DNA of 64,000 bases from Pristionchus mayeri (lineage: Eukaryota; Nematoda; Chromadorea; Rhabditida; Neodiplogasteridae): NCBI GenBank assembly GCA_036245805.1, contig BTRK01000003.1, forward strand, positions 5,332,001-5,396,000, read 5' to 3'. Below the pieces are notes generated by a model. That model saw nothing but the letters and a program-made list of their open reading frames with translations, did not search any database and was not told the origin of the DNA. The stretch's first letter is position 1. Each line of letters starts with the position of its first letter. The position numbers and the translations under genes are program-made. Positions 11,301-22,400 of this stretch are shown piece by piece.

Positions 11301-13136
11301 CGAATTCTTTCACTCCCCCCCTCGACGGTTCCTCATCCAATCCAATTCCCTAGATATTTCATCAATAATCACAGTCAACACAACCAGAACTAACCTCAGC
11401 ATATTTGAGAAACATCCTGTAAATGTCGCGGAAGGAGGTGACTCGAATAACAGCGGCCACTGAGACTTCCTCACCAGAAGACAAAGACAGGATACGCGCA
11501 CCAGTGGGTAGAGATGTGATAATTTCGGGCCTGTACAAATATTCACATATCACTTGACGTGAAAATTGACTAACCGGCTGAGGAAATGAACGAAGAAATT
11601 GAGCTTCAGGTCGCTGTATCGCTCTCGAGTACGGGTAATCTTTTTTATATCATCCTTCGACCACTCCTTCGACAATCTAATCATATGCCGACTCATGCCG
11701 GTCCAACCACGAATCTAAATTAACAAATAATGCAATATTGAATTCTATCATACCTCTTTCTCCGTGAGGATGTTCTTCACCAGCGACAATATTGGTAACT
11801 GTGACTTTGTGTCCGTAAGCTCTTGCAAGCGATTATCAATTGATTCCATGATCAAATTAAAGCGTCTGCAATCTGGAGGAGCCACCAACTGAAAATGAAA
11901 AAGAATGAAAATTACTGAAAAGAAAAAGAAAAATAGGAAAACAATCAAACATGCCTTCTTCATGCAGTCATCTCTGAGCTGCTCCCAATCTACTCCGCCG
12001 CAAACTTTGTAAACCTCCTCATGAAAATGAAGGATAGCCGACACCTTCACAAAGATATTATAATTCTAGGAGCTTCCACAACTCACTTTTTTTCTTTTCA
12101 CTTCAGGATCTAAGGGTGCATATCGATCATCAGTCGTAAGCCTTTCAATTTTGAATAAACGATCCACTGCTCGAAGAGCAACCTACTGAATAATTTATCA
12201 TAAATATTAATATCCATGACTTGCCTTTGCCCCTGCGTCATCGTCTTCTGTGCAGATTGAGTCATTATCATCATGTCCCAAGGAAGGCGCGTACGTAGGA
12301 TCCCCCAATTCCTCATTTCGTGGCTGTAGATAATCTTCGTCACCAATTTCCGCATCTAACGATATCTGAAACCCAGTTGTTATGAATATCCTAAGAGTGC
12401 ATACCACCGAATTCAGGTCCGCATCGGCCGGTTCATCAAAATTATCCCCATCGTTCGCTGGTTCATCTTCTACTGTCGTTAGTCTGATCTTGTTGAACGA
12501 GCAAGAATCTAGCGCCAGTTTGTGCTCAGCACAAATTGCTAGACACAGAAATTTTCAGGAAGAAGAAAACTTAACTCACGGCTTCCTATATGGCATAGCA
12601 GATTAGAGCAATTCATGAATTTGATCGCGTTCTCTCGAGATATCCTCAGATTCGTCTTTACCCGTTTCCCTCGAGGATGCAACGCCTGTAGAAGCCAGTA
12701 AATAATTGAGCCTCTTGTCACGCTCCTTATTGCCTAGTTCTGGAATTGTATTGAAAACTAACCTTTGGAAGTGAGCAAAAGTTTCCATTCGAGTACGAAT
12801 AATTTGCGAAGGAATTTGCACTCCAGTCATTAAACAATCGAGAGAGGTGATCACGACATATCATCTCATTATGGTAAAGAATGCTCTGCGACAGAAATGC
12901 GCCTAAGACAAAATTGACGAGAATCTCACTTGGCCAGGATCGTTCCAATCGACAATAATTCCTCCTCGCATCAGGATTATATCAACAATGCTCGTCGCTC
13001 CATATTTCACATGGGAAGTTCCCCAATGGACGGGCGAAGGGACGTCACAGAGCCTCAAATCATCGTGATTAACAATTATTCCGACAGTGAATTCACGAAT
13101 TCTTATTGAAAATTAAAAACCTTGTTCGCGGTCCAT
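8388..13136 (-). CDS. Multi-exon C2H2/RNase H-like candidate transposase
   Basis: About 15 exons separated by short introns (for example 8514-8560, 47 bp). Reading 5' to 3': early exons with HWGTSHVKYGATS; a middle part with APLKKERLSCIDQYY and CAAHCLNFCLSDSSN; then a candidate triad with Asp at 10432-10434 (SIWDFSMKILP, followed by FYGKKGVSMH), Asp at 10101-10103 (FLRSDTA) and Glu at 9962-9964 (VFSESQAGK), 80 and 31 residues apart. A C2H2 finger (C-x4-C-x12-H-x5-H) lies at 9269-9343, then DEGWAIRK, a KRADARELSLKMREEKD stretch and an acidic tail ending at the stop 8388-8390. From memory, invertebrate genomes carry an uncharacterised protein family with these same landmarks (FxKRGxxWH, RQDNAGCYH, ExQxGK, a CPEEGC finger, GWALK). 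An in-frame TAG at 8899-8901 falls within conserved sequence, so this copy may be inactive. The start is uncertain; ATG 13134-13136 is only a candidate. Confidence 0.75.
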
Positions 13137-13431
13137 CGCACGGTCCTCGAGCCTTTATGCTTGTTGAAATGAATGGAGTGGCGAAGCGAGAGAAAACGCG
13201 CAAATCGGGTTCGTTCATCCCGTTAATAATGAACTATTAGAAAACGAATTATACAAAAAAAGGATCGAAATAGATTAAGCATAACAATTAATCAGGAGAA
13301 ATAGCAAAGCGAACAAAGCATGTGACCACTGCTTAAATTGCCTTGCACTGCAGCAAGGTTCGGAAGCTGAGTGCTATCTGCACAACGCGGGTTAGAGACA
13401 TCTCGGCAAGAGTGATGTTGTTGAATCCGTA

Positions 13432-14014
13432 GCAAAACTTCCGCATAGATGGGAACCGAACCCCCAAGTTGTTGATTGATAGACCGAGGCACTACCAGTT
13501 GAGCCATACACGAGATGGGATAGTTGGGCAAGTGAGCTCCCTTGTTCTTTGATAAGTAAGCGAGAGATGTGGAGTTTGTGAACTCGAAAATTGAAAAGTG
13601 CATAAATAGAAATCCCATACTTGAAATTGCACAAAAATCGGATTACGGCCTATTTGCAACGTGCTCTACATGCACACCAAACGACGCCGTTTAGTTTTGA
13701 GTTTTAGCCATCAATTCTGTTCGAAAACCAATGAAGGAACTTTCGAACGATGATTTTAACCATTCCATCGTGTAGAGAATGAACAACTACCCCGAGGAAA
13801 CAATTTTGAAGTTTCCAGCACCGCTTTTACTCGCAATCTATCAAATAAATTAAAAATTGCGTTGTTCGAATGGGAGTCGTAGTGCTTCATTAGAGGTCAA
13901 TTATGCAAAATGAAGTCGACCATCGTCAACAGCATGAAAAACTACCCCAGATACCATATTTTTGAAAAATTGATGTTCCGACGTTTGTTCGAGCCTTAGG
14001 AGTACGGCGTCATA
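13432..14014 (-). repeat. Right terminal inverted repeat of the DDE-like transposon
   Basis: Reverse complement of 7660-8250. It contains the mirrored tRNA-like boxes (box B complement GGGAACCGAAC at 13451-13461, box A complement at 13495-13506). The homology ends near 14014; beyond it lies TAGGGGGTCATGG, whose left-side partner is not in the window, consistent with the left terminus having been interrupted. Confidence 0.85.
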
Positions 14015-14107
14015 GGGGGTCATGGAAATGCACATTCCATGAACCCGGGGTCGTTGATTTGGAGCAAAACTCTTGATCGCCTTTTAGCAAGACTTACATA
14101 TGCAAAT

Positions 14108-14216
14108 GTAGGGGAGCACACAATGATTACAATGAAACAACTCCCAAGTCGCTGCGCCAAATTGCAAGTGAACGGCGACGAGTTTACCAGTTGTCGTTTT
14201 ACCAGTTGTCACCCCC
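14108..14216 (-). mobile_element. MITE terminus, G-run/TGACAA family, fragment
   Basis: On the minus strand it begins with a G-run followed by TGACAACTGGTAAAACGACA and continues to GGGAGTTGTTTCATTGTAAT. The same sequence occurs at 32845-32950 (about 85% by eye), and a related element with both ends is at 36205-36746. Only one terminus is present here. Confidence 0.65.
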
Positions 14217-15239
14217 CCAAAACAATTACCAACTAATGTCCACATTGCTGACCTCCCTTACGCAGCCAAGAAGCATTTATCTCCTCCAGAAAAAGTCAAG
14301 CCCGCATTTCAAATTACCCCTCGTTCAATGTGGTGCCTTCACAATTGAAAACATGGCTAAATGAACTGCACTGGTCGATAGAGCTTGGAAAGTTAGCCGG
14401 GGAAACGGAAAACGAGGGGACCATCGCCAACGATTGTAATGCATAATCAAGTTTTTCGACTCTTTCATATTAACTTTTCTCATACACTAATACACTCGTT
14501 TGCGATTCACATGCCTTTCAGTAAATTATTCCTATCGGCTTCACACTTGCGCAGATCCCATTCTTGAGTATCAGAGAAGAAAGTGTGCAAACTAAATACA
14601 GTATCACCTACCCGTATAAATGACAGAGCCTCCAATCGCGAATTCCACTGTAAATCCTTTTCCTGAACTCTCTTCTGCTTACCGAAGAAACTTCCAACGG
14701 ACAAGCTTACCCGCGAGCAACAAAACATTCTACAGACAAAATTGATAAACAGTGATAGACATTGACTGGAGAATTTGAGTTGCGTGATCCGAACGAAAAC
14801 ACTTAACACAATTTCAAAACTGAACAGGTGAGCTATTAATTCCAGATGTTGGTATTCTCTGCACATTTGTGCTTCGATGAGAGTCCAAGAGAGTCAAGTT
14901 CTATGCATTTACAATGATTCTACATCTCCAGAGGAAAATATAACTTGAATAATATTCTGATGATTCGTCGTGGATTGAAAATATTTTTTTTTCTGTAGCA
15001 GACGTCGAGCTCACGTAGATGCTGCCGCCCGCGACCAGTCAGGGATGAGATGAATGGGGGGAAACAGAAAATAAACGATTCTTGAAAATTGTGCTTCACC
15101 AGATACACAAGACCAGCAACATTACGCAATATTTGATTTCTCACCGATTAAAGCTTACAAAAATACTTAATACTCATAACCAGGTAATCAATGATTGAAT
15201 AATTACATGTCAAAATTATTAACTCATTGACTTATCAGA
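14217..15239. other. Non-coding stretch with one exon-B-like block
   Basis: No reading frame here looks like a gene. Positions ~15000-15140 carry a copy of the dispersed block described at 14990-48050 (GACCAGTCAGGGATGAGATG, then CTTCACCAGATACACAAGA). The rest is AT-rich with no recognisable feature. Confidence 0.4.
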
Positions 15240-15455
15240 AGGAGGGATTGAAACGAAAAGCTCGGTGGGCCCTCAAAATTAGGAAAATGAATCTGGAGCA
15301 GTGGAGTCTCGCTACTACAGTCTGGACTCCCTACAACAGAAGCCGTCCCGCCCCCGGGAAAGCCACGCGTGCGCTGGAGAGACGACCTAAGCCGAGCTAT
15401 TGACACACACTGGTGGAGTGCAAACTATGAAGAATATAGACACATCCTCATCTGA
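15240..15455 (+). pseudogene. C-terminal fragment of a non-LTR retrotransposon reverse transcriptase
   Basis: Two overlapping frames give a chain GLKRKARWALKIRK, then WSLATTVWTPYNRSRPAPGK, then GKPRVRWRDDLSRAIDTHWW and a stop at 15453-15455. The order W-x-P then RGRP/RPxxRWRDD and a final Trp-rich helix is the usual C-terminus of endonuclease-reverse transcriptase (RTE/L1-like) elements. A frame change occurs within the RSRPAPGK part. No upstream polymerase domain is present, so this is a 5'-truncated or deleted remnant, unrelated in position to the RTE copies at 46-51 kb. Confidence 0.6.
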
Positions 15456-16263
15456 GCATATTGGCTGATTTGATAACTTGATTGAAACTTCGTTCAAATA
15501 CAGAAATGTCTTCCAAATATCAAGAAACTATCATCGAAGAAATTGTCCCCACTGTGTGCTTCAATAAAATGACAAATCTTTAGCTGAAATGCAAAAGCAA
15601 TGTGTCTCCTCTTGCGATTGAAATAATAATTTTAATCATAAATACTCAAGTGTGTTCAAGATCGACTAATATAATGTAGGATTCCATTACGATTGAAATT
15701 TGAAATGGAAATTTCGAGATTAAATACTATGTACATTCTTGAAAAAAAACGTTGTTTTTTTTAAACCAGAATGTGAATTGAGTTTTCGCGATAATGATGT
15801 TCTATGAATATTTGTGTTTCAATCATGAAACAAGGGTGTGAAATTTCTACTGCGGGTAATTTCCTGCAGTCCTGAAGAAAAAAACCGTAAAAATTATTGT
15901 GTTACAAAATGCCCTAAAGCATTCAGCATACATTTTAGAGCTCGTGAAACTTCCACCATAATCTCCGCTCGTCGACGTACCATGTCTGCTCAGTTCGATC
16001 GTCAATGATGACGACCGCTTGATATCAACGAGGAAAAACGAGGTTCGGAAATTTGACGAATTCGGAAATTTATAGTGTTTGAGACGCGTTAGGAAGCCAC
16101 CGTTGTAAACCACTCCAATAAGTGTACCGTTGCAGTGTAATCAAAGGTGATTTCTACGGTAGCAATCACGGAAGGTGATCAGTGATCACATCCGTTGCAT
16201 TCACAGCCAATATTATCTAGTAGCCGGTAGTGAGCAGATATAATCACGAGCCTTATATATGCA
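15456..16263. other. AT-rich stretch without recognised gene
   Basis: Contains a T-run-rich segment near 15750 and a short block around 15805 (TTTGTGTTTCAATCATGAAA) that recurs near 18120, 22055, 33665 and 38730 as part of the degenerate exon array. Nothing else is recognised. Confidence 0.35.
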
Positions 16264-17219
16264 CAGTAGCGCCAATAAGTATTGAAACGATTTGTTATTT
16301 TGCTATAACTTTTTCGCTGATTCATTTAGCAATTTGGATGTTGTGGTACTAAATCGATCGAGAAATATGATGCACATATTGCGTCATCACACGCATAATA
16401 ACTGATTGCCTAGTGATGACGCATTCTAATTTCACTTTTTCAAACAGACGTTATTCTTACACAGATTTTTTCCAGCTTGCTGCAAAATCGATGTCAAAAA
16501 TTCTGATATCGTCTCCTAGTCAAGCTACAGACTGGTTCTAGGCATCAAAATGATCGCCATCTTGAGTCCAGATGATCCTGAAAATATGGTAACAATTTAT
16601 CAAAATTTGCCCTCAGGGCATGAACAAATCGCTTTTTAACATGATCACTTTTTGGAGATTCATAACTATGTAGGGTCTGTATATAGAAATCTGGTTTTTG
16701 CTCAATCATGTTCACAATGTTGCAGTAATATGATTCCCAAAATTTTAGAGTGTTTGGATATCTTTCCTATCCGCGGCGATCGTTTTTCGGAGGTGCGCCG
16801 TGGTCCTGATTGCATGACCCTTCGAAAACATGTTTGAGAAAACTTTAGTTGAAAACAAAAACTTTTTTTGGAGCCGATATCAGAATTTTTGACATAGATT
16901 TTGCAGCAAGGCTGCATCCAATGTGCGACCTAGCAGGAACATCAAATTCTTATACTGGATATGCCGCGGTCCTATCTCTAACGTCAGAAAGTTTGGCAAG
17001 CTGGAAAAAATCTGTGTAAGAATAACGCCTGTTTGAAAAAGTGAAATTCGAATGCGTCATCACTACGCAATCGGTTATTATGCTTGTGATGACGCAATAT
17101 GTGCATCGTATTCCTCGAACGATTTGGCGTATAGTACCACAACATCCAAATTGATAAATAAATCAGCGAAAAAGTTATAGCAAAATAACAAATCGTGTCA
17201 ATACTTATTGGCGCTACTG
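16264..17219. mobile_element. Tc1/mariner-type fold-back element, non-autonomous, ~956 bp
   Basis: The ends are CAGTAGCGCCAATAAGTATT and its reverse complement, a Tc1-like terminus. The inverted arms extend ~250-300 bp inward (landmarks GCGTCATCAC and CAGATTTTTTCCAGCTTG in both). The right arm carries an extra ~90 bp that includes the AGCAGGAACATC stretch. No transposase frame is seen. The flanking TA duplication is not intact. The interior is shared with the fragment at 27893-28612. Confidence 0.75.
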
Positions 17220-18412
17220 TTTCTTCATTTAACTCTTTCGACGATCAGAGACAGGCAATCTTTAAAAAACGCTAAATTTCAGAACTCACAATGTCTCCAT
17301 CGTCGAATAAATTATCTGCCATTTTCATAGAAATATCTCTGATAACACATCAAAACACTAACAGAAAAGCTACGAGCTAACTTGTGATTTTTCAGTTCCA
17401 TGTTCTCTATAGCTTTGCAAATCACCCAGAACCGGTAATACGAGGTAGAATTCATTGTTGTAAATAATACACTTGTCAGTAGTATTGATATTGCTATAAA
17501 TTTTCAAATAATAGTGATATACCGGCTGCTCCCGGGGCATACAGCGAACCGAAGCAGCTGCTGGTTCCTGCACTCCCGCTACCTGTCTGGAATGAGGGGA
17601 GAAAGAGATGAATGGCATGAAACTGAGACCACTGAAAAAAAACTGACTGAAGCGCAGCATCATATTTAGCTTAAGGTAGTATACAAATCCTCCCATTCAA
17701 TTAATACATCGAATTTTGATAAAAATTATTAACTAAAATATTCTCGATCATTTTCTCATTTATGCATATGGAGTGCTCCACTACTTGAGGTGCTGCTTCA
17801 GTCTGATCACCTAGAGATTAAATATTATTGTTGTGCAATAATTAGATCGAAATAATATTAGAAAATGACCCGACAATATTGGAATCAGGAAGTGATATAA
17901 ATCGTGTCTGCATCGCAAAATACACTAGTTCATACTTCTTTCTCTTTTTAGTTTTACCAATGATTTCTAACCAAAAGAACGAGGGAGAAATTACAAGCAC
18001 TCAGTCAATTTACAAGATTTAATGATAGTAATATGAGGTCGTTTTGTCGTCTCAAGTATACACAATTTGACTGACCACTGAAACATATTTTCACAGATGA
18101 TTTCGAAATAATTTCCTCCACTTTTCGTGTTTCATGGATATATCAATAGTATTGCCGCTAGGATTCCGACATTGAGTTAGAACTTTGTCTGGTAAAAATA
18201 CCAATTTCGAGAACAAGAAAAGCGAATGGTTAATTAACTTCAAAATTAGACCAGATTGTAGAGCTACCAAAATCACTTCGCCTTTCCGCATCGATGGAAG
18301 TGCGTTCTCGACACTTCTTTCCGCCTTTCACCCTTTGGAAGGACACTGATCCCCGTCCCGAAGAGACTGCCAACAAATGACCGTACTTACGAGAAATGAA
18401 TCTTCCTGGACG
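17220..18412. other. Degenerate exon-like blocks B and C, minus strand
   Basis: On the minus strand, 17586-17523 is bounded by a CATTCCAG acceptor and a CCG|GTATATC donor. About 50 bp downstream a second block near 17490-17395 reads CIIYNNEFYLVLPVLGDLQS. These match blocks near 46.7 kb and 56.3 kb. Near 18120-18300 is another recurring block (GTGTTTCATGGATATATCAA, then CTTTCCGCATCGATGGAAG). No complete gene can be assembled. Confidence 0.45.
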
Positions 18413-19470
18413 AGCAATCGAGAAATATGAGGCTGGTTGGCTAAGAATCAATAATGGCTTGGCACATAGAAATCGTGAAAACTGGTGCAAAGAGGTTCTC
18501 AAGGGTGCTGATCATCATGGTCCACTTCATTCTGCACCAACACGACCGGTGCAGCCAGGCTGCAGGTCAGTTCTGCCTCGTTATTTTCACAAATTTCTTC
18601 ATAACTCAAGAAGCTATCAAGTAATAACCCTGAAAATTGAATTCTGGGTGAAAAAGACCCTACCAATTCCAAAAATGTGAAATTCGTAATCGATTGCTCA
18701 CCCGATAATGAATTGAAAATATTTTCTCGAATACCAGCCAAGTGTTAGACTAGGTCTATGTGTGAGGAGATGCGTCTCGTTCTCATGATCATTTTTCGTG
18801 TGCTATGTGTGGACTTCGGAGGTGACTATTTTTTGCTACAAGCAGTTTTCCATTGCCACTTTGCAGCAATCTGACCACAACATCGAAAGAAAGAACGGAG
18901 AACGAGAGAAATAATTAAGTTTCATTGCTCATATTTACCAACCACCGATATGGGCAAATTAACAGCAATTGAAACATATTTCAATTTCTCGTGCTCCATT
19001 ATTTGTTCAAATGTTTTGGAAAACTGGTAATGGAAAACTGCTTGTAGCAAAAAATATGCACCTCCGAAGTCCACACATAGCATACGAAAAATGATCATGA
19101 GAACGAGACGCATCTCCTCACACATAGACCTAGTCTAACACTTGGCTGGTATTCGAGAAAATATTTTCAATTCATTATCGAGTAAGCAATCGATTACGAA
19201 TTTCACATTTCTGGAATTGGTAGGGCCCAATTCACCCAGAATTCAATTTTCAGGGTTATTACTTGATAGCTTCTTGAGTTATGAAGAAATTTGTGAAAAT
19301 AACGAGGCAGAACTGACCTGCAGCCTGGCTGCACCGGTCGTATTGGTGCAGAATGAAGTGGACCATAATGATCAGCACCCTTGAGAACCTCTTTGCACCA
19401 GTTTTCATGATTTCACTGTACCAGCCTCAACAGCGGAATGCTCGATTCTTAGGCAACCAGCCTCATATAG
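18413..19470. repeat. Palindrome with ~420-bp arms
   Basis: The left arm ~18413-18840 is the reverse complement of ~19030-19470, separated by ~190 bp. Arms look ~95% identical. Each arm contains an open frame reading MAGIRENIFNSLS and CSLAAPVVLVQNEVDHDDQHP in mirrored orientation. The latter string recurs in one orientation near 56410-56480, so the unit belongs to a dispersed family. No short terminal repeat typical of a known superfamily stands out. Confidence 0.8.
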
Positions 19471-22400
19471 ATTGGCATTGTATAGAAATAGACCCTACAA
19501 TTCTCATCTCCCCTCATTCTTACCGTAATTGCATCGTACTCACTGAGCTAGTGAGACTTCCATAGTAGACTTTGACGTCGAATCTAGAAGCACGAAATCG
19601 ACCAGTCTCGAAAGAGATGTAGTTTAATTAGAAGAAACGGAAGAAAGTAGAATCGTAGTACTTAAGTTTCACCAGTGATTGAATATTAGTAACGTTTCAA
19701 ACTGTTTGATACGACTTCGAGAAACTTCATTAAAAACTCACTAATGTCGAATCCCCTCCTCTCGCCTCATGCTAAACATCCATTATTCAATCAACTGCGA
19801 AGCAGGAAAACAATGTAAATAGCAAGATAGTGAAATATTTAAATGTGACGAAGATGACGAAGGAATTGTCATCTCAGCGAAACTCCACAAGTTTGCCAGT
19901 CGCTGAAACATTGTCTCGCCAGCTTTTTTTTTAAATTTCATAGGCGATTTTCGTGATTCACACAAATCCCAAGAGCGTTATTCCGGGTGATAAAATTGAC
20001 GCATATGTAGAATAAAATATATATCAACTTCTTCATAAACTTCTTGAGCTCCTGCGTGCGGGCGATCACCTGGAAATCATAGTTTACAATAATTATATCG
20101 AAATATTATTGAAAAGAGACCAATCTATTTATGGACGAACTCCCAGCGACAACGAATAGAAAGAAATTCAGAAGCGGAGAACTTGCGAGCACATTTTTAA
20201 TCAAATGTTTTCTCAATATTTGTTTCACGACAAGCTCCATCGAGTGGCAGTGTCGCTAGGGATCAGGAAGTGATAATATTCAATACCATCAACATTCCCT
20301 ACCGATCACTAGCATCTACTTTCTCGACTCCCAATTTTCCTGAACTCGGCGACTCTCGCTTCAGTAGCAGCAATTGTGATCTGAAGCGCAGTGATGTCGA
20401 CATCGTGTCTTCCAACGATTACCTGGAAATAAGGGATTATAATAATTTTTCAATTATATTATTTTCCCTCTCATAAGACGGGTGAAACTATTTTTTTCCT
20501 GAGCAGATTGACAGTTTCAGATATTTGTTTCTTTTGATAGAGTTTATACGATTTGATTATAATTTTTACACCTTTTTACTATTGTTGTTTCAAATGGTCG
20601 TTTGAATGTATTTTTGTGATTTGTACATATTCATAATTCATCACTTTAAACTTGTTTAATATTCATTGGATAATGTACATAGATAACTTGGAGGGCTCGG
20701 TAATAACTAGTTTTCTCTTGATGGAAATGGAATTCCATTAATTAATGGAATTCCAATAATAAATGGAATTCCAATACAAATATAGGTCATGTGTCGGTGA
20801 AACTCAACTGATTTTATCGATTTTTGAACAGACCGATCATCGTTTAAAATGATTGGATGAAAAATCGTCCCTTATTGGAATTAATTCCACCAAGAGAACC
20901 CTAGTAATAACAGAGCTGGCTTTGACAGATTTCAACAGAATCGTCTTGCTTCCACAGGTTAGCAAGTTAAATGTCTTCTGTGAGTGCACTGATCCTTTGC
21001 GAAGTCTAATTCCTCTTCTTCTGATCTCCTCCCAAACTCGCTCCGAAGTTGCCATTTCTCCAGATGCCTTGTGTATTCCTCCGATTGCATGGTTGTGATC
21101 GTTCTCATATTCATCTGAATGATTATTTGAATTACTTGATTTCATTAAAATATGGCTCAGGTAATTCAAGCACTACCATAAATTGGAATTCAAATGTTAA
21201 TTATGAATAAATAGTTATCTAAATACTGTTCATAGTTAAAATATATATATATTCGAAAATTGAAACACATTGTCTTGACAACGGAGAAAATGAAATCCTA
21301 TTTATCGCAGGAAATTTTTAAAAAATGCAAAAAGACAGTATGGAGTAGATGTGCGTAAAATTAAGTACAAGTATGTACTATTGTTTAAAACTGTCAATCC
21401 GCTCAGGAAACAATAGTTTCACCTATTTTATATGCTCAGGAGTAATTAGTAGGAGAATGAGCGAAACTTCTTCATAGCAATATTGAAACCTACAAGTAAC
21501 AACATACTTGATATGTGCATTGTAACTACCTACCCCGCACTCTCTGCTCACGACTGCAGTCAACCTTTATCAGACGATGCTGGATCACCCGCTATGACGT
21601 CTGGACGAAATCGCGGATGTATCAGCAGCTCCTGCAGCATCCATCGAGATGATGCAGCTGCTGAATCCCGCACTCCCCCGATCTGGAATGGGAGAATAAT
21701 GAAATGAAGGCAGAACACAGAGATAACACCTGTCGTGACATTTGTGCTTCAATAGATACACAAACTCATTAACGTATCGAACGGTTTGATTCAGTCGTTC
21801 ATTCACTTTTTAATAAAAAGAAATATGCCTAACCGAAAGAAACGATCCATTCATCAGGCAAGTTAATCAGATTGATAAAAGTGAAGCAGATATATTTTTG
21901 TCGTATCATTCACAGCTCAGCGGCAATGAATAAATAGGAATGGTCCGCTGTGAGAACAAAGAAATTTGTCTGATCTGGCACGCTGTGACGGGCTATTATT
22001 ACCGTCTCAGTTAAAACTTCACGGTTTCACTGTTTGTTGATTTCGAGGACTTGATTTTCGTGTTTCACGCACATCTCAAAATTATAGTTTCTGGGTATTG
22101 GATAATTAACCAGACTGCTATTTTTACGGCTACAGCGCTCTGGGGACCAAATTGATCGGCCATAGAGATTCCGTACGAAAAACGAAAGGTGATAGCCAAC
22201 ATAACTCGAAAGATTTTTAAAGGCACTATTCAAGCTCACATTGGTAAAAATTGGTTTGTTCACAATTATGTACCGACAGTGCAAACGCCATTCCACAAGA
22301 TGAATCAGATTTCGTGGATTATATCATTCGACAAAGGCTAAAAATTGACTATGCTGATTTTTCAGTCGTCTCCTTCATGTCTGTGATCGAAGGCGAGTAA

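Larger units (their letters stand above)
7660..14014. mobile_element. TIR DNA transposon with unclassified DDE-like transposase gene
   Basis: Inverted repeats of ~590 bp at 7660-8250 and 13432-14014 flank one minus-strand multi-exon gene that fills the interior. The repeats look ~85-90% identical by eye with small indels. The outermost recognisable match is TACGATGCCGTA on the left against TATGACGCCGTA on the right. The left end touches the BEL LTR, so the true terminus may have been cut by that insertion and the remainder displaced beyond the window. For that reason no target-site duplication can be read. The gene shows a candidate catalytic triad (next entries), making this a plausible autonomous or recently autonomous element of a superfamily I cannot place among hAT, Tc1/mariner, MULE, piggyBac or Merlin. 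Confidence 0.7.

Noticed and set aside
14507..14866. A 119-codon minus-strand gene
   Set aside because: No motif, no splice support and atypical composition; most likely a chance frame in AT-rich sequence.
19142..19384. A protein gene reading MAGIRENIFNSL, duplicated at 18499-18741
   Set aside because: Mirrored palindrome arms again. The third relative near 56.4 kb shares only part and has different flanks, so coding status is undecided and I left it as a repeat.
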